Source: Ypsolopha sequella
Lineage: Eukaryota; Arthropoda; Insecta; Lepidoptera; Ypsolophidae
Assembly: GCA_934047225.1 (NCBI GenBank)
Contig: OW203992.1
Location: 8,731,501-8,795,500, forward strand
Direction of reading: 5' to 3'
Length of the DNA stretch: 64,000 nucleotides
Part shown: positions 10,065 through 22,257 of the stretch, one piece after another
How positions within the stretch are numbered: position 1 is the first letter of the stretch
How the letters are laid out: every line of letters begins with the position of its first letter
Made by a program: the position numbers and the translations under genes
The notes under the pieces: generated by a model
The model's database searches: none
Told to the model about the DNA's origin: nothing
What the model saw: the letters and a program-made list of their open reading frames with translations, nothing else

Positions 10065-10405
10065 ATAGTAGTTTATGCTACAAGGGCGAAAAGGAATAAA
10101 TTACGAGGACGATTTCAAACACGAGCGTAACACGCTTTTTCAGTGCATAGTGTGAGGAAATAAAACAAATATAATCTTGTGAACTTTAAATTATGATTGG
10201 CTCAAAAGGACTGTATCCAGAGCCGTTAAACGATGGAAAAAAAAGTATTACATTTATGGTACACAGAAAAAGTTGCAGGTTAGCCAACCACTGTAAATAA
10301 ATAAAAAAATAATAATAATAATAAAGCCCTAGGGCAAAATAATGGACTTTCTGTTCGGTTTTGATGCATAAAAAGTGGGGCTTTACGAGCACTTGCATTG
10401 AAAAA
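10065..10405 (+). repeat. HP1 foldback repeat, copy 2, palindrome arm deleted
   Basis: It starts ATAGTAGTTTATGC and ends GCATTGAAAAA like the other HP1 copies. Most of the right arm of the foldback is missing: the sequence jumps from the apex to CAGTGCATAGTGTGAGG. This is the kind of deletion expected of an unstable palindrome. Confidence 0.8.
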
Positions 10406-10557
10406 TAAATTAAACAATAAAGTCTTAAGAAGATTTAATCAACTAATTACAGAAGAGCTATTAATAAACGATTTATTAATTTGAACGTAAATGGTGAGCG
10501 GGTTTCCGGGCCAGAGCGTGGTTGGAGGCGGCCAGCCGACGCTTGTTTGGGCCTCGC

Positions 10558-10571
10558 GTTGCCATGGCGAC
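10558..10571 (+). promoter_or_regulatory. RFX-type X-box
   Basis: GTTGCCATGGCGAC fits the RFX X-box pattern of two inverted half-sites with a two-base spacer. It lies in a short CpG-rich block (about 10495-10600) in AT-rich DNA. It overlaps the Kozak context of the candidate start at 10564, so the match could be partly coincidental. Confidence 0.35.
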
Positions 10572-10618
10572 CGGTGAAATATGGGCCCTGTCTTTACTTC
10601 GCTTATTGCTGTTATTAG
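10564..10618 (+). CDS. Candidate first coding exon with a signal-peptide-like N-terminus
   Basis: The start lies in a strong Kozak context (GCCATGGCG). The reading is MATGEIWALSLLRLLLLL followed by a Gly codon split by the consensus donor AG|GTAAGG at 10619. The first seven residues resemble an n-region, and the Leu-rich run resembles the hydrophobic core of a secretory signal or membrane anchor. The surrounding block is CpG-rich, as first exons often are. No downstream exon could be found by eye and the protein cannot be named. If unspliced it would end after 23 residues. It is offered as a candidate only; transcript data would decide. Confidence 0.33.
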
Positions 10619-12099
10619 GTAAGGATAGCTATTAATTTAAACTCCTATCACAATACTCGACACCCGTAATTTCATGAATTGTGTAAATCATGTGCCTTGT
10701 ACACAAGTCCTGTGTTAATAACCATGCAACAATGATTTTGGTTGAATTTTTAGCTACATACAATCACTTACGGGGCTCTACTATGCTAAACATCAGTTTT
10801 GCATTGGATTCAGTTCCGTCAATGAAGGCGGTAAAAATTTGAAAAAAATATGGCTTATTTTGTGACTCAAGGCAATTATTAATTACACTTTATAAACAAA
10901 CATACTTTCAATCTTCTATTAATTATATTACTTTTAAAAAAGCATGAATTTCACGAAAAAGGCAATTCAGTTTCCACATTCCAAAACAGATTTAAACGAA
11001 ACAAACACACGCAGATACTTACTAGAAAAAGCCATCTTTATTACATAAAGAAATTAAATTTGATGTCCTAATGTAGCCGCGATTTCAAAATAACTAAAGT
11101 TTTGCGTGCATGGCATCAGATTAGATCAGGATAGACAGTTCAAAAACAAAAGCGTTAAGCGAGAAGGACTGAATTTTTGCATTGTGCAGCCCCTTAATGA
11201 ATAAAATCTTTGTCCACTATATCAGAAGTTGAAAATTCCAGTGATTATAGTACAATAAAAGGCACTCACGAGAACGATATAGTCAATAAGCTCGAAACTA
11301 ATCAAATTATTGACCATTGCTCAACAACGTCAATGGCGATTGAGACAGTGATGTTGGCTTATAACAGTGTATAATTATGGGCTTCAAAACAATAATTAGT
11401 ACCAATTACAACAAAATTCCGTCTACAAATCAAATGCGATGACTGGCTCAAGTTGAGTGGCCGCACGCGGAGAGAAATTATGGGATACCTCTATCTCTCT
11501 CCACATTGAGCATTTTTGTATTCTTCATCTCGTTTCGTCTAAGCTAAGTTTGTGTTCAGGCTTTCGAACATTGACATTGAAAACCATTATTAAAGTGGTC
11601 AGATAAGTGCTCGCTTTAGATTATTTTGGATAAAGAAATTATGATATTATGCTATAGTGTATTTATTAACACTTTTTGTTCCGCTCGCGTGACGTATGAT
11701 TTCAGTACCTCGTCCTTGGAACAACCGCGAATGTAATCTATCTTGTCAGTCACCTTGGAATTCAAGTAATGGTGTTTCACTTTACCTTCAAAAGCTGTTA
11801 CATCCTAAAATAGTTTAAACAATCATTAGTCCCCGTAGCTCGCGACCATCTTCCTCACAATACAAACAAACGGTGGGTGAGTATTTATTTTTGTGAGACT
11901 GGATTGCTTCTTACCAGAATAGTGAGTAACATCATTCGTAATCGCTCTGTAAATATGGGATTGGAAAAAGTAAACAAGTAGTAAAAACTTTTGAAATAAA
12001 ATAGGCTTTATTAACCGGAACGGTAAATGTTGATGACAAATATGTTTGAGACCACAAAAATTAATAAGTTTGGGGTTACGTGTGTAGATTTAGACATAC
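10619..12099. other. No recognised gene; possible intron
   Basis: Non-repetitive, AT-rich sequence. It would be first-intron sequence if the exon at 10564 is real. I found no credible ORF. Confidence 0.4.
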
Positions 12100-12851
12100 A
12101 ATTGTGTCGATTCGGTGTAGCAAGATTTAACTTATTTAACAGGACTTAACGCGACAACTGACGCTAGAACATCAACAACACCAGGTTTTCAAGGGTTCAT
12201 TTTAAGAAACTAGGTCTCTCCTCATATTGAAGGAAATATATTCGATTTATCGATTTTTTATCTAGAGATTCCACCTATAAACAGTATTTTTAAATTGTAC
12301 TTACTTCAAAATGTACCTTGATGTATTTACTGTATATTGACGATGTAATTTACTGAATAAATGAATATGAATATGAATTTTAAGATTTATATTTTTGTCA
12401 AAAAAAAAATGTTTTCCACCCTCTTTTTTTTGGTTTTCAAACGTTCGTTTCAATGACGCGGTTAAGAGATCAACTTGATTTTTTTTATAAAATAGGCAAT
12501 AGAAATATGAAGGGATGTTACTTAAATCCAATATTTTTTTCCCTACAAAATATTTCAGTATTAGCTGACACACCAATTTGTTGTTTCGCTGCGTGATCAC
12601 TAGTATTACGCGTCCAAGAACAAGAGGCCAAAGAGCCAACATATAATCGCATCTATGAGAAGCAGATAAGGTCTTTGCCATTAGACTTATTGTGCTGGAC
12701 GCGTAATAAAAAAGTTACTAGGGTATGCCATCCTCTTAATGTAAGCGTTCTGTCTTTTACTTTCTGTATCGAAAAGACAAAGTCAGGACGCTTCGAATAA
12801 GTTTAGTCCTGTAAAATAAGTTATGTCGTGCTACACCGAATTGACACAAAT
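12100..12851. mobile_element. Family B inverted-repeat MITE carrying a ~590-bp insertion
   Basis: The ends AATTGTGTCGATTCGGTGTA and TACACCGAATTGACACAAAT are inverted copies. The inner TTAACTTATTTAACAGGACT and AGTCCTGTAAAATAAGTTA also pair, as in the complete copies at 24889 and 60298. Between about 12153 and 12738 extra DNA interrupts the element. It includes a GAATAAATGAATATGAATATGAA tail (about 12354, LINE 3'-end-like) and a further inverted repeat with ATTACGCGTCCA ends (12604 and ~12700). Confidence 0.65.
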
Positions 12852-12856
12852 ATTAT

Positions 12857-13112
12857 AAGGTGACATTAATTTATGCAGCCAAATTCATACTGGAGGCTTG
12901 ATAATTGACCAGTATTACGGATCGATAACACTTTTTGCTAATTTCACAAAATAAGATGTCGATCTCCCATAGTAATTGACTCTGGGCTGAGCTTGCGTTT
13001 GCAGGGAACATAAAAAAAAAATCGAATTTCACAATAAGGGTCATCGAACCTTGATACTGAGCACTGACCAAGTCTCCAGTATGAATTTGGCTATATAAAT
13101 TAATGTCACCTT
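12857..13112. mobile_element. Foldback MITE, first of two in tandem
   Basis: The ends AAGGTGACATTAATTTATGC and TATAAATTAATGTCACCTT are inverted. Just inside, AAATTCATACTGGAG is mirrored by CTCCAGTATGAATTT. The neighbour at 13117 is a diverged copy in the same orientation. A fragment also lies at 47452. Confidence 0.7.
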
Positions 13113-13116
13113 GTAT

Positions 13117-13370
13117 CGGTGACATTAATTAAATAATTATGCAGCTAAATTCATACTGGAGGATGGTAAGATAACATAACGGATCAATAACACTTTTTGC
13201 TAATTTCGCTAAATAAAATGTGACCTCCTATAGAGGCTGGGCTTGCGTTTGTATGGAACACGAAAAAAAATTTACAAATTTCAGAAAAAGGGTCACTCTA
13301 TCAACAGAAGTTGAAACTGAGCACTTACCGAGTATTCAGTATGAATTAGGCTGTATAAATAAATGTCACC
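13117..13370. mobile_element. Foldback MITE, second of two in tandem
   Basis: It has the same layout as 12857-13112: CGGTGACATTAATTAAATA at the left, ATAAATAAATGTCACCTT at the right, and shared internal words such as AACACTTTTTGCTAATTTC. The four-base gap suggests a segmental duplication or a second insertion at the first copy's end. Confidence 0.7.
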
Positions 13371-13404
13371 TTACTTAGAATATTATTCTAAGTCACCTTA
13401 TGTT

Positions 13405-13660
13405 GAAGTACCGGTAGTTAAAGGATAGAACGCTGGCCTCTCAATCTTGAGATCCAGGTTCGATCCCCGGTCGGGCAAGCACCAACGAGTTTTTCGGAAT
13501 TTATTTGCATAGTATTTGTTCTTACTTTACCACTAGCTGACCAGTGAAGGAAAAGATTGTGAGGAAACCTGTATTATTTTAACCTGTAACAATTAACACT
13601 TGGAACACCTCTGACACCCCCCCGGGATTCATGTCGTGACGATATATATTTTTATATCTA
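13405..13660 (+). repeat. tRNA-derived SINE
   Basis: An A-box-like TAGTTAAAGGATAGAACGC and a B-box GGTTCGATCCCC lie 30-40 bases apart. A tRNA-unrelated body follows (GGAATTTATTTGCATAGTAT), ending CACCTCTGACACCCC...GGATTCATGTCGTGAC. The acceptor stem is degenerate, so it is not a functional tRNA gene. Tail-only copies lie at 21825 and 46515. Confidence 0.75.
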
Positions 13661-16600
13661 CCTATGTCGAAAGAGAAACAAAGGAATTTTTTTAAAAGAC
13701 AAAAGAGAATATGCACGACAAGGTATATTGAGGTTCGTTTCCGCCAAACGGATAAGTGTAGCTATAACCAGTAATCGAAACCGGTTTAGTGAATGTGGAC
13801 CTTACGCGGGGGAGAGCGCATGCGCGGTATCAAAGCAGGTGTTCCACTATAGACCCACTGCTGGCTCAATGAGAATTCCAAGTCGTGCCTTAAACAGAAT
13901 GCCTCAGATTTTAAACCAGTCGCTTAGGTAACGACTGCAAACCTACTGAGTGACTGATTGATAGATCTAATGCAAAAACGGCTTGAGAAAATATTTTAAA
14001 CATCAGCATAACCTCTCGTACATAGACCTCAATGAAGAAACTGCAAGGGACTACCCTCTTATCAATAAAAGTTCATGCTTTCAAGTCATTGGTTCAATTT
14101 ACAACCTTACTATAAAGAAAATAAGAAGGCTTGTATTTATAACGCGAGTTTAATAATTTAGCAGTGGTGGCTTGGCGGCACGAGGGGCCCCTTCACCCGT
14201 CCCGGGGCCCTGCATAATAGATGCAACAATAATATGGGAATACTTCTAGACCGTCTGCGACGTATGTATGTATCCCACGGAAATGCATATTATTCGCCTT
14301 GCATTGGTAATACTGGTGCTCTCAATGTTATTGAATTTGGCAATATGCGTAATAATGTTTGGCTTGGCACACGTGTGGGATAGATGGATTGATTCATGGT
14401 GGAGTGATGTCAAATCTTTTGGGATATTATGTTGAGTGAGTATTATCATATTATGTCTGTTATTGAGACTATTTTAGATTTTTAATTATTTGTAGGAGTT
14501 TTTTGACGTTGTGCCAGCACAAATTTGAAATTTTCGTGGTATTACAATTAGTTTTCATTATACACATAACCACTTAAACTCTTGCTTTGTTTGCATAATA
14601 AGTATGCTGTTTATTTGTTAGATAAATATGAGGAACTAATGTGTGAGTAGGTAGAGGTAGAGACCCAGCCAAGCGGAACAGGTTTGTTGTTCTGAATATT
14701 GTATTCGTTTGAAATATTTGGTAAACTTAAATAACAACCACACATTTACAGGCATTTTATCTTGTATTTTTTTTCTGATGTACCTAACTAGACTGAGAGT
14801 AAAGCACATTTCAGTTTTTAAGCTAACCACAATACAACAGCTAACATGTAATGTAAACAAACTGTAAAACTACAGTTTTAAATCAGACATGATGCTTTAA
14901 ATTCGTTATTTCTAAATTGAATATAGAGAACAGATATTATATGTTTGTAGTAATAGTATGCGTTTAATTCGTTTATAAATCAGCTGAGGGAGCTGGTTCA
15001 TTAGACGAGCCTCCCAACGCCTTCCAGTGAGTGTCCGGCCCCACTCTACCCGAACTACCTAGATTATGACCTGTTTCTTGAATTTTCTTTATAATGAATC
15101 CTTTTGCTTTAAGATCAATGGTTTTTGTATCTTACTCACCTAATAAGTGCAGTTATTTCATTAGTATTATTCTTTCTCAGTAATAATGGTACCCTAATCT
15201 TCAGCAACTATCAGATTTAATGTGCATTCCATGGATTTAAGCGGGTCGTTGGTGACACCCATTTCTAGTCGTACTTCGATATTGAAATAACAGTTACTTA
15301 ATTATTTAAAATAAGTAATTAATTGGCTCTCAAAGCTTGGGCTTATCGTTGGCATAAATTAAGGCAGACACTCGCAGCACATAGCGCAGGGCGGGTGGTG
15401 CGGCGGCGGCGGCGGCGCAGCGCTTGGTCCACGCACGTAGTGTAACTTTTAATTGAGTTGAGCTCTATCACCGTCGTCAACAGCGCGAGTTATGAACCGC
15501 CCGAAGAGATTATACCCTCCTTTTATCAACAAACCAGGAAATAAGCTTTGTTAAATGTGGTTAAGGGATGTAAACAGGAGCAAATGGATGAGGGTGGTTC
15601 AGTTACTGTCAGTAGAAATTTTAAAACGCCTAATTATAGTGCTCCACCTAAGATCAAAATAAAAGCACGATACGCAAATGTATAAATGCTAGAAGTAATT
15701 TCCAAATAAAATTTCTTCAGAGTTTCATAACTGGGGACACAATATGATACAACGGAGGCCAGGACCGGACGAAAGGACTCATTAATTTAGATGATTGTAC
15801 AATTATCTAAATATAAGCGGAGCGAGACGCCCACACTGGTAAAAGGGGGAGGGGATATTCCTCTACCCGAAAACGAGGGAGGGGAGGGCACTCGTTTTTA
15901 ATTAAACCGGCGATGAAATGAAGTGGTCCGTATAATATTGCTTAGACATGCTTTAAATTAATTTTAACCCATCTTATTGCCAATGATTTGTGTGTGTGCA
16001 GTTGTCATCTCCATATTTATTGCCACAAGATTCTGTATTGTGATGAATTGATGATTTAATTTATTACTGCTAATTGAAAATATTCTTCAGATCCAAATAA
16101 TTTCCTGGTTGTCATTGTTTTATAAGTAATCTTTTTAAGTAATCTCTAAATAGTTTTTGATGGTCTTTAGTAAAATCACAACTTAATAAAGTTAAAGAAA
16201 AGTTTTCTTCTTAGAAAAACAAATTACCTACATATCCTTTCAATGTAATTGGCTTAAGGATTCAATAACAATGTTCTCCACCGACCCCACCGTGACGGAA
16301 AGCTAGAAGGGTTGTGCTGCTCCTCTCCTCTATTTGTTTTTCGTTAAAGCTTTAATTAAAAGTAGGTTTATTTTAAAGAAAATTGATGTTCAAAGTAAAT
16401 AAATCCTTGATGGTTTAATTATCTCTTTATAATTGAGTTTCACCTGACGATGAAATTATTATTGTGCTTGTAGATAAACAAGGTAGGTGTGTGTAAATTA
16501 CTTGGATAGGTAAATATTCTTCTTCAGACTTCTTTCCAATTTAATTATGAAGTATATCTTAAACCTGTATTTTTTTGTTAATTACATTAGTGATTCTGGT

Positions 16601-17689
16601 GTACTAATTTGCAGTCATTATATTACCTATCTTCTTTCTGGCTTCACATTTTATGCTAATTCTTTATTGACACTTATCAATTATCATATCATAGACAGTC
16701 TCATCATGGCAACTATTAGCAACCGATGTAGGTCTTTAAATGGTTGCTGCAAAAAAGAAAACATCTAAGGTGAGAACGCCTACAATGTGTTTTCGGTTAT
16801 ATTATTCATCTACTGTAAGTGTTTGTATTTTTCTTATTTTGTCAGTCTTCAGTATTTCTTCCGGATTTTTTTTTTGTCAGTCCAAACTGTTTTTTTCTTC
16901 TACCGTATTATCTCATGAAGCTGTTGTTATATTAAAAACTTGATACGCGTACGTTTCATTTATTTACAGCAAATAAAAGTACTGAGGTATTGGTATTAAT
17001 CTAAGAATACCTGTTTCTTATATTATTTTACATCATAATAGTAGATAGTCAGACAGTCAGTAAGTAAACGCTGTGTTATTACTGTAAGCTGGTTCAAAAT
17101 TTGGTTTCTTGGTAACTCACTTTCTCCAAAATATCTTACATTTGAATAATTCATTTTCTCTTAGTTAAGTTCGTATAAACAAAACGAACTACAACATGCG
17201 CACGTGGAGCAGAGTTCTTCCGCCAAAATCGTCGGTTAGGATTTGTTGAAGGTTATGAATTTATGATGCTTGCATCTCTAAGTTTCCATTTGACGTTATT
17301 TATATTGTTATCATGACACAAGCAAGGCACAGTTTACTAGATGATCTGTTTATAAACATGCAGTCCGAAGCTAAATATTGCTCGACCATCCGATCGACCC
17401 ACAAATGGATTCTCAGCAAAACGGGTCTCCCAAATAGTTACCTAAAGGCTTTGTGTACTGGGGTCTGCTATCCGCGCGTCCAGGTTCCGTACCTCGGGGC
17501 CCACCGATACACGGCCTGGCACGATGCACCAAACAAAAAAACTCAACAATAACAGAAAAAAAACACAATTCAACGTATAAACTCAACAAACGACACCGTC
17601 AACGCCAGTCTTGAACCCACCAAGTCCTCTGGGATAACGAACTGGACACAAAACCTGCTTATTAAAACTTTTAAAAAGAAATTGTATAA
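13661..17689. other. Long non-coding stretch
   Basis: No gene was recognised. A GC-rich knot with a CGG run lies at 15360-15430, and a purine-rich, G-run tract at 15840-15890. The rest is AT-rich and seems free of the repeats found elsewhere. Confidence 0.4.
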
Positions 17690-17900
17690 AGAACTTCGAA
17701 AAAAGTGTTTATTATCGTGGGGTGCGACGGCACTTCCCCACGCGACGTTTGAGTAGCGACTGAGCCACGCGGTCGCACGCGGGGCCCGGGGCGGGAGAGC
17801 TGCAGTGGGACGGGGCCCCGTGCCCCGCACCTCCGCCATATTATTTGATTAATTCGCCTCCCCCTTGTATCCTCGGTGAGTCGTTACGAAGACGGTAAGT
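17690..17900 (+). promoter_or_regulatory. CpG-rich block with YY1-like site and two splice donors
   Basis: A very GC- and CpG-rich block (about 17710-17860) ends with CCGCCATATTATTTG, whose reverse matches the YY1/Pho ATGGCGG core. Two donor-like sites follow: TCG|GTGAGT (GT at 17876) and ACG|GTAAGT (GT at 17895). This layout suits a promoter with a non-coding first exon on the plus strand. An ATG-started minus-strand frame also runs through it (17839 downward), but it looks like composition only. Confidence 0.3.
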
Positions 17901-18289
17901 TTTTAAATTTGAGTACGAGGACCTGCAACCTTCACCTACTTTAACCTTAATACTTTAATTGAATTAATTAAGATCGACGCTGGCTAACAAAGATTAGACG
18001 TTAATAAGCAAGCGCTTGGGTCTTTCGTTGTTGTTAATTATGATGGTCTGCGGCGGGACCTGGCATAGATGGAGGAAAAAATCTCCAAGTTTAAATAATG
18101 AGAGTCGAGAGACGTAAGTAAATCCCGCTAATTGGAGTGCATTTGCATATTGAAGTAAATAAAGACGAGAGAGAGTGAGTTATTTGACGAAGTATATATG
18201 CTTGCAAATTACAGGTTTATAAAGGCAGTGGTCTTGATGAAACAGCTGTTGTAGCAAGTTCAACTTACATAATATATTTTATAGCACGC

Positions 18290-18850
18290 GTATTACGCTG
18301 CGCGTGCGTAAAGTCGGCATTTTCCGCACTTGTACTATAAAAAATTATACGAATTCGGCTTCGGCTCGTGCCGCAAACTCACACTCGTCAGAAAACGTTA
18401 CATCGCTCTCGTATCGTAATGTACTATTTTACAATATTACGATACCATTATAAAATAACTTAAATATAATGTATTATATTCAATGAAGATATATCGACTA
18501 ACAAATTAAAAAAAGCGAAATACCCGTTAGTAGTGTTACATCTCAAATTACTAATTAACCCGACAGAGTAACTAATTAAAAGATGGTCGAGGAGCCCATT
18601 GATGAGGTCGTTGTTCATTTACCCGACAGGAAACATATTACACGGGCCGTTCGCGTCGGGCTACACGAAAGAGGTCGGACCAATAAGGATTGATTCAATA
18701 ATTCGGGTATTATCGGGTTAATTCGGCTCAGTCGATCGATCAGAATAAGAATAGCGGCGCGGCACCGGGTGGCGGCGTGGGCGCAGGTGTAGTCGTGAGC
18801 AACCCTCGTACTCAGAAATCTTAATTAAATTCTCAAAAACAAATTTACTT
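18290..18850. other. CpG- and TAATTA-rich non-coding block
   Basis: CpG-rich segments (GCGCGTGCG, TTCGGCTTCGGCTCG, GCGGCGCGGCACC) alternate with ACTAATTAA-type homeodomain words. No ORF or repeat match was seen. It may be regulatory DNA. Confidence 0.3.
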
Positions 18851-19012
18851 TTTAATGGGTATTAATTAGTGGCCGGTGTTTTAATATTCGTTTAAATTTA
18901 GATACGGTAGGTTGAAGGAAACTGATTATCTTTTATGTTCAGTAAATTTTATTCTCACACTATAAGTTATCGGAGAAAACAATGAGACGTGAAATTTAAT
19001 GGAGTAATACGG

Positions 19013-19288
19013 TATATAAGGTTAAATAATATTAGTTGGCGAAACTCAAAACATAGGTAGTACTAGTCTATATGAACAACTGTTTGTATGGGAGCTAAGC
19101 GACATTCTAAACTTGTTTTCACTTCCCCCCATACGAATTGCCTCGTCAGCTGACCTGACTGGTCTAGTCTGGAAAGGTGAAAACAAATTTTAAGAATTTT
19201 GCACAATCCTAATAGAAAAAGTTGTTCATATAGACATGTTCTACTATGTTTTCAATTTCGCCAACTAATTTAATTTAACCTTGTATAT
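19013..19288. mobile_element. Foldback MITE
   Basis: The ends TATAAGGTTAAATAATATTA and ATTTAATTTAACCTTGTATA, then TTAGTTGGCGAAA and TTTCGCCAACTAA, then ATATGAACAACT and GTTGTTCATAT, are inverted pairs. The central part contains GTCAGCTGACC. Interior words resemble those at 9260 and 38951. Confidence 0.65.
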
Positions 19289-20304
19289 GAAGATATTTAT
19301 ATTGAATAAAGATAAAAAAATAATTTATATTTAGGCTATGATAATAAATACATCATAGTTCGACTGCACTAAGCTAAATCCAAGTAACTCGTTTTTATTC
19401 GATTTTCTAATTATTGGACCGTTTGGTTCGGAACGCCAGGCGTTTTATAATTAAATAATTAAATTCAAGTACCTACTAATGGTTTTTTCAGTTTTTTACA
19501 AAAACTATTTTCAAGAACTGAAATAAAAAATGTTTATAATATAATAATATAATATATTGAATTTATACTATAATAGTATAAATTAGATATTTTAAAATAA
19601 AATATATATTTATTAAATTTAATAACCGGGTATCCGGTATGGGTTCGGGCGGTTGTTGATTGGATTTCACCTTGTTTTTTACCTATCATTTTAATCGTAT
19701 ATACATTGCTACAATAAATTAAATAAACCTTTAATTTAGTTCATGTACATTTATTATTTTACTACACATATATTTTTATAAGATTAAATTTTGCTTGTAA
19801 AATGGGTAATATATATACCTACTTTGCAAAATAAACTATTTCAATTTAAATTTGAAATAATTAATATATTTTTAAATATTTATTTACATTTTAATATTTT
19901 TATATAATTTAGATAGATTCCGAGTAAAAGTATTTTAGTACAATACCTCTTATATTTGCTAGTTACTTATTTTGAACACTACAGCCGTGTTATATATGTA
20001 TTTAAAATTTAGCCAACGGTCATCATTGTAATTAATTAAATGAGCAATCACACATTATTTATTAGTACTAAAGAGCTCACGATATTAACCTTTCAAAGCA
20101 CCCGCCATGAGCAAACGCAGCTCATAAATCTTATTCAGAGCAGGGCAATTTCTATATGAATACCGTGGTACAGGGATAACTCTTACGAGTATGAGACCGT
20201 TTCGAAGGGCTGTTCCTGTCCTGCCAATCCTGCAAGGTATACCTTATCTAATAAGTGATGTTAAGTTGTATATATTATGTTTTATTTTTCATTATCATAT
20301 CTAT
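19289..20304. other. Very AT-rich, no recognised feature
   Basis: Mostly A/T runs. A small GC-richer non-repetitive patch at 20090-20240 has no ORF. Confidence 0.4.
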
Positions 20305-20530
20305 TTTTAGGGTTCCGTACCTCAAAATGTAAAAACGGAACCCTTATAGGATCACTTTGTTGTCTGCGTCCCCCCATTCGTTTTTCTGTCTGTCAAGATC
20401 CTTTTACTCGGGCCCCGTATGAGATATCAAGTTCAAACTGATGCTTCTTGCAGGAGTCTACGGCTCCATGGTGCTGTAAAAAAATCAGGCTTCTAACTCG
20501 ACGCGAAAAAAAGTTATTTCACTTTACATA
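20305..20530 (-). repeat. CGGAACCCTAAAAA-tailed repeat, minus strand
   Basis: It begins with the reverse of the tail (TTTTTAGGGTTCCGTACCTC), followed by AAAAACGGAACCC and TAGGATCACTTTGTTGTCTG. It is related to the copies at 41346, 46330, 49459, 50468, 54919 and 63241. It is likely the 3' end of a non-LTR retrotransposon. Confidence 0.65.
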
Positions 20531-20649
20531 ATCAATTATTATATACAATATAATTATTTATTTATATATATCTCCTGCACATTCTTCTTGTCTTTATGTG
20601 TATTTAAATATAAGCCACCTAGCATAGGTATAGGTTAAATTTTAATATT

Positions 20650-20870
20650 AATTTTAAGTCAGGGTTCAGCAGAATACCAGCGCTGTAGCCCCTACTACAG
20701 CATTAAGCTGAGCTGAAATCCTTTTTTATTTACCACTGTTCTCCTAATGTTATATTTACTCGTTTTGTTTGTTAATTTGTATTGTTTGTTATTTTGTATG
20801 TTTTTATGTTCTTTCTCGTGTCTGTGGTATTTTAAAATTAATTACTTTTCTTTCTTTCTTTCTTCTTTCA
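20650..20870 (+). repeat. LINE 3'-end-like fragment with a TTTC tail
   Basis: GAATACCAGCGCTGTAG, an AT-rich UTR and a TTTCTTTCTTTCTTTC tail are matched in reverse at 61008-61215 (tail GAAAGAAAGAAAG, then CAGCGCTGGTTTT). The shared layout suggests 5'-truncated LINE copies. Confidence 0.5.
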
Positions 20871-21711
20871 ATTTCATACAGTTGACTTAGTAACTTGAAA
20901 TTTTGTTTACAGGTAGGTCTTATAGCAGACACATGGGGGAAGATCTGAAAATAACAAATATTTAATTATTTTGGAAGTTATAATTTGCCAACTTAATTAG
21001 ACCATTTGGGCACATAGAGTTCAATAGACTGTAAGTGTCAATTTAAGTTGGTTATATATAACGGCAAGTAGAATTATTACCATAATATTTTTATCCGTAC
21101 CCCTTATGTGTGGTGCTACGGAAACGGTTTGTTTATCTATCTTCTTTCTTTCTGAATAGCATTTACACCTTCCATGTTGTTTCTTCAGTCTATCTTTCAG
21201 TATACTTCCAAAAGTTGCCTGCTATTGGCAATAAGTGCCACCGTTGTTCACAATTTTTGATTGTTTTTTTTGTCTGTTTTTTGTGTTAATTTGTGTAAAT
21301 GTGCTAAAAATGTTTTAAATTAATAGAATAAAACTATTATAATACATTTTTGAGTTAATCTAATTTAATTTAAGTTAATTTTTAGTTAACTTATAACCTC
21401 TTTCTAAAATGTCAACACAAATTTTACTCAGATGTTAATTTAGTAAAAAAATAAAAAAATATATACCATGTACTTACACAATATCTGAAATGATGTCCTT
21501 TGATCAGAATTTTAAATTATTATTTATAGTTTAATAAATTATTTACCAAAACAAGGTCCAATTTAATACTAAGGTCCGATTTAATTAATTACTTAAGTAT
21601 TCAAAGAAACAAATTGAAACTTAGTCAAATTTACGATTTTTTAACAACAAATGAGTTCCTTCGATTATTTTTGAAGAATTTTTAAGCGCCTATTTTTAAG
21701 CACCCAGCGGC

Positions 21712-21868
21712 GTAATGCAGTGCGCGCTGATATGAACGTTATTTAAACATAGTTTCTGTTGATATTTGTACAGACACACGTCCACTCAAGGTCATTGGTG
21801 GCAACAACAGCCTTAAACGAACGAACACCTCTAACACCCCCTCGCGGATTCATGTCGTGACCATACAT
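21712..21868. repeat. Repeat family C fragment followed by a SINE tail
   Basis: GTAATGCAGTGCGCGCTGATATGAACG and a CTCAAGGTCATTGGTGGC block match family C copies at about 29031 (reversed, interrupted) and 54400. From about 21825, ACACCTCTAACACCCCC and GGATTCATGTCGTGAC match the 3' end of the SINE at 13405. Confidence 0.55.
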
Positions 21869-22257
21869 AAACGATATTCTGGGAACAACCCGATCCGAAA
21901 CCGGACGGGAAATTAATCTTTGTTTAAAGTTAATGGGCTCTTATTAATCACAGGTACGAGTATTATGTCTAGATGAATATTATGTGGTAATCAATGACTC
22001 AGCGATATGAAAGGAAGGTTTTTAAAGAATAACTGTACCGTTAGAGGTTTTGGAGAACATGCTAAAGTTGATGCATAGAATAAAAGCAAGTGAGCTTCAT
22101 ATTATGATTTTATTATTGCAAATAAAGAACGATTGCTTTATTTGGAACAAAAATTTTTACTTGTTACTAACAAATTAATGTATAACGAAACCTTCATGAG
22201 TTACAACAGCTATAACTTGTCAGGTGTGATGTGAGCTTTTTTTTGTGTCTTGGTGAC

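Noticed and set aside
12301..12681. A 126-codon minus-strand ORF
   Set aside because: It lies inside the insertion in a family B MITE and translates AT-rich, Lys/Phe/Ile-rich sequence including a LINE-like tail.
13411..13485. Possible functional tRNA gene
   Set aside because: The stems are degenerate and the sequence continues into a repeat body shared with other copies.
17570..17839. Minus-strand ORF starting MAEVRGTG
   Set aside because: The Ala/Pro/Arg-rich start simply reflects the CpG island; the rest is AT-rich with no domain.
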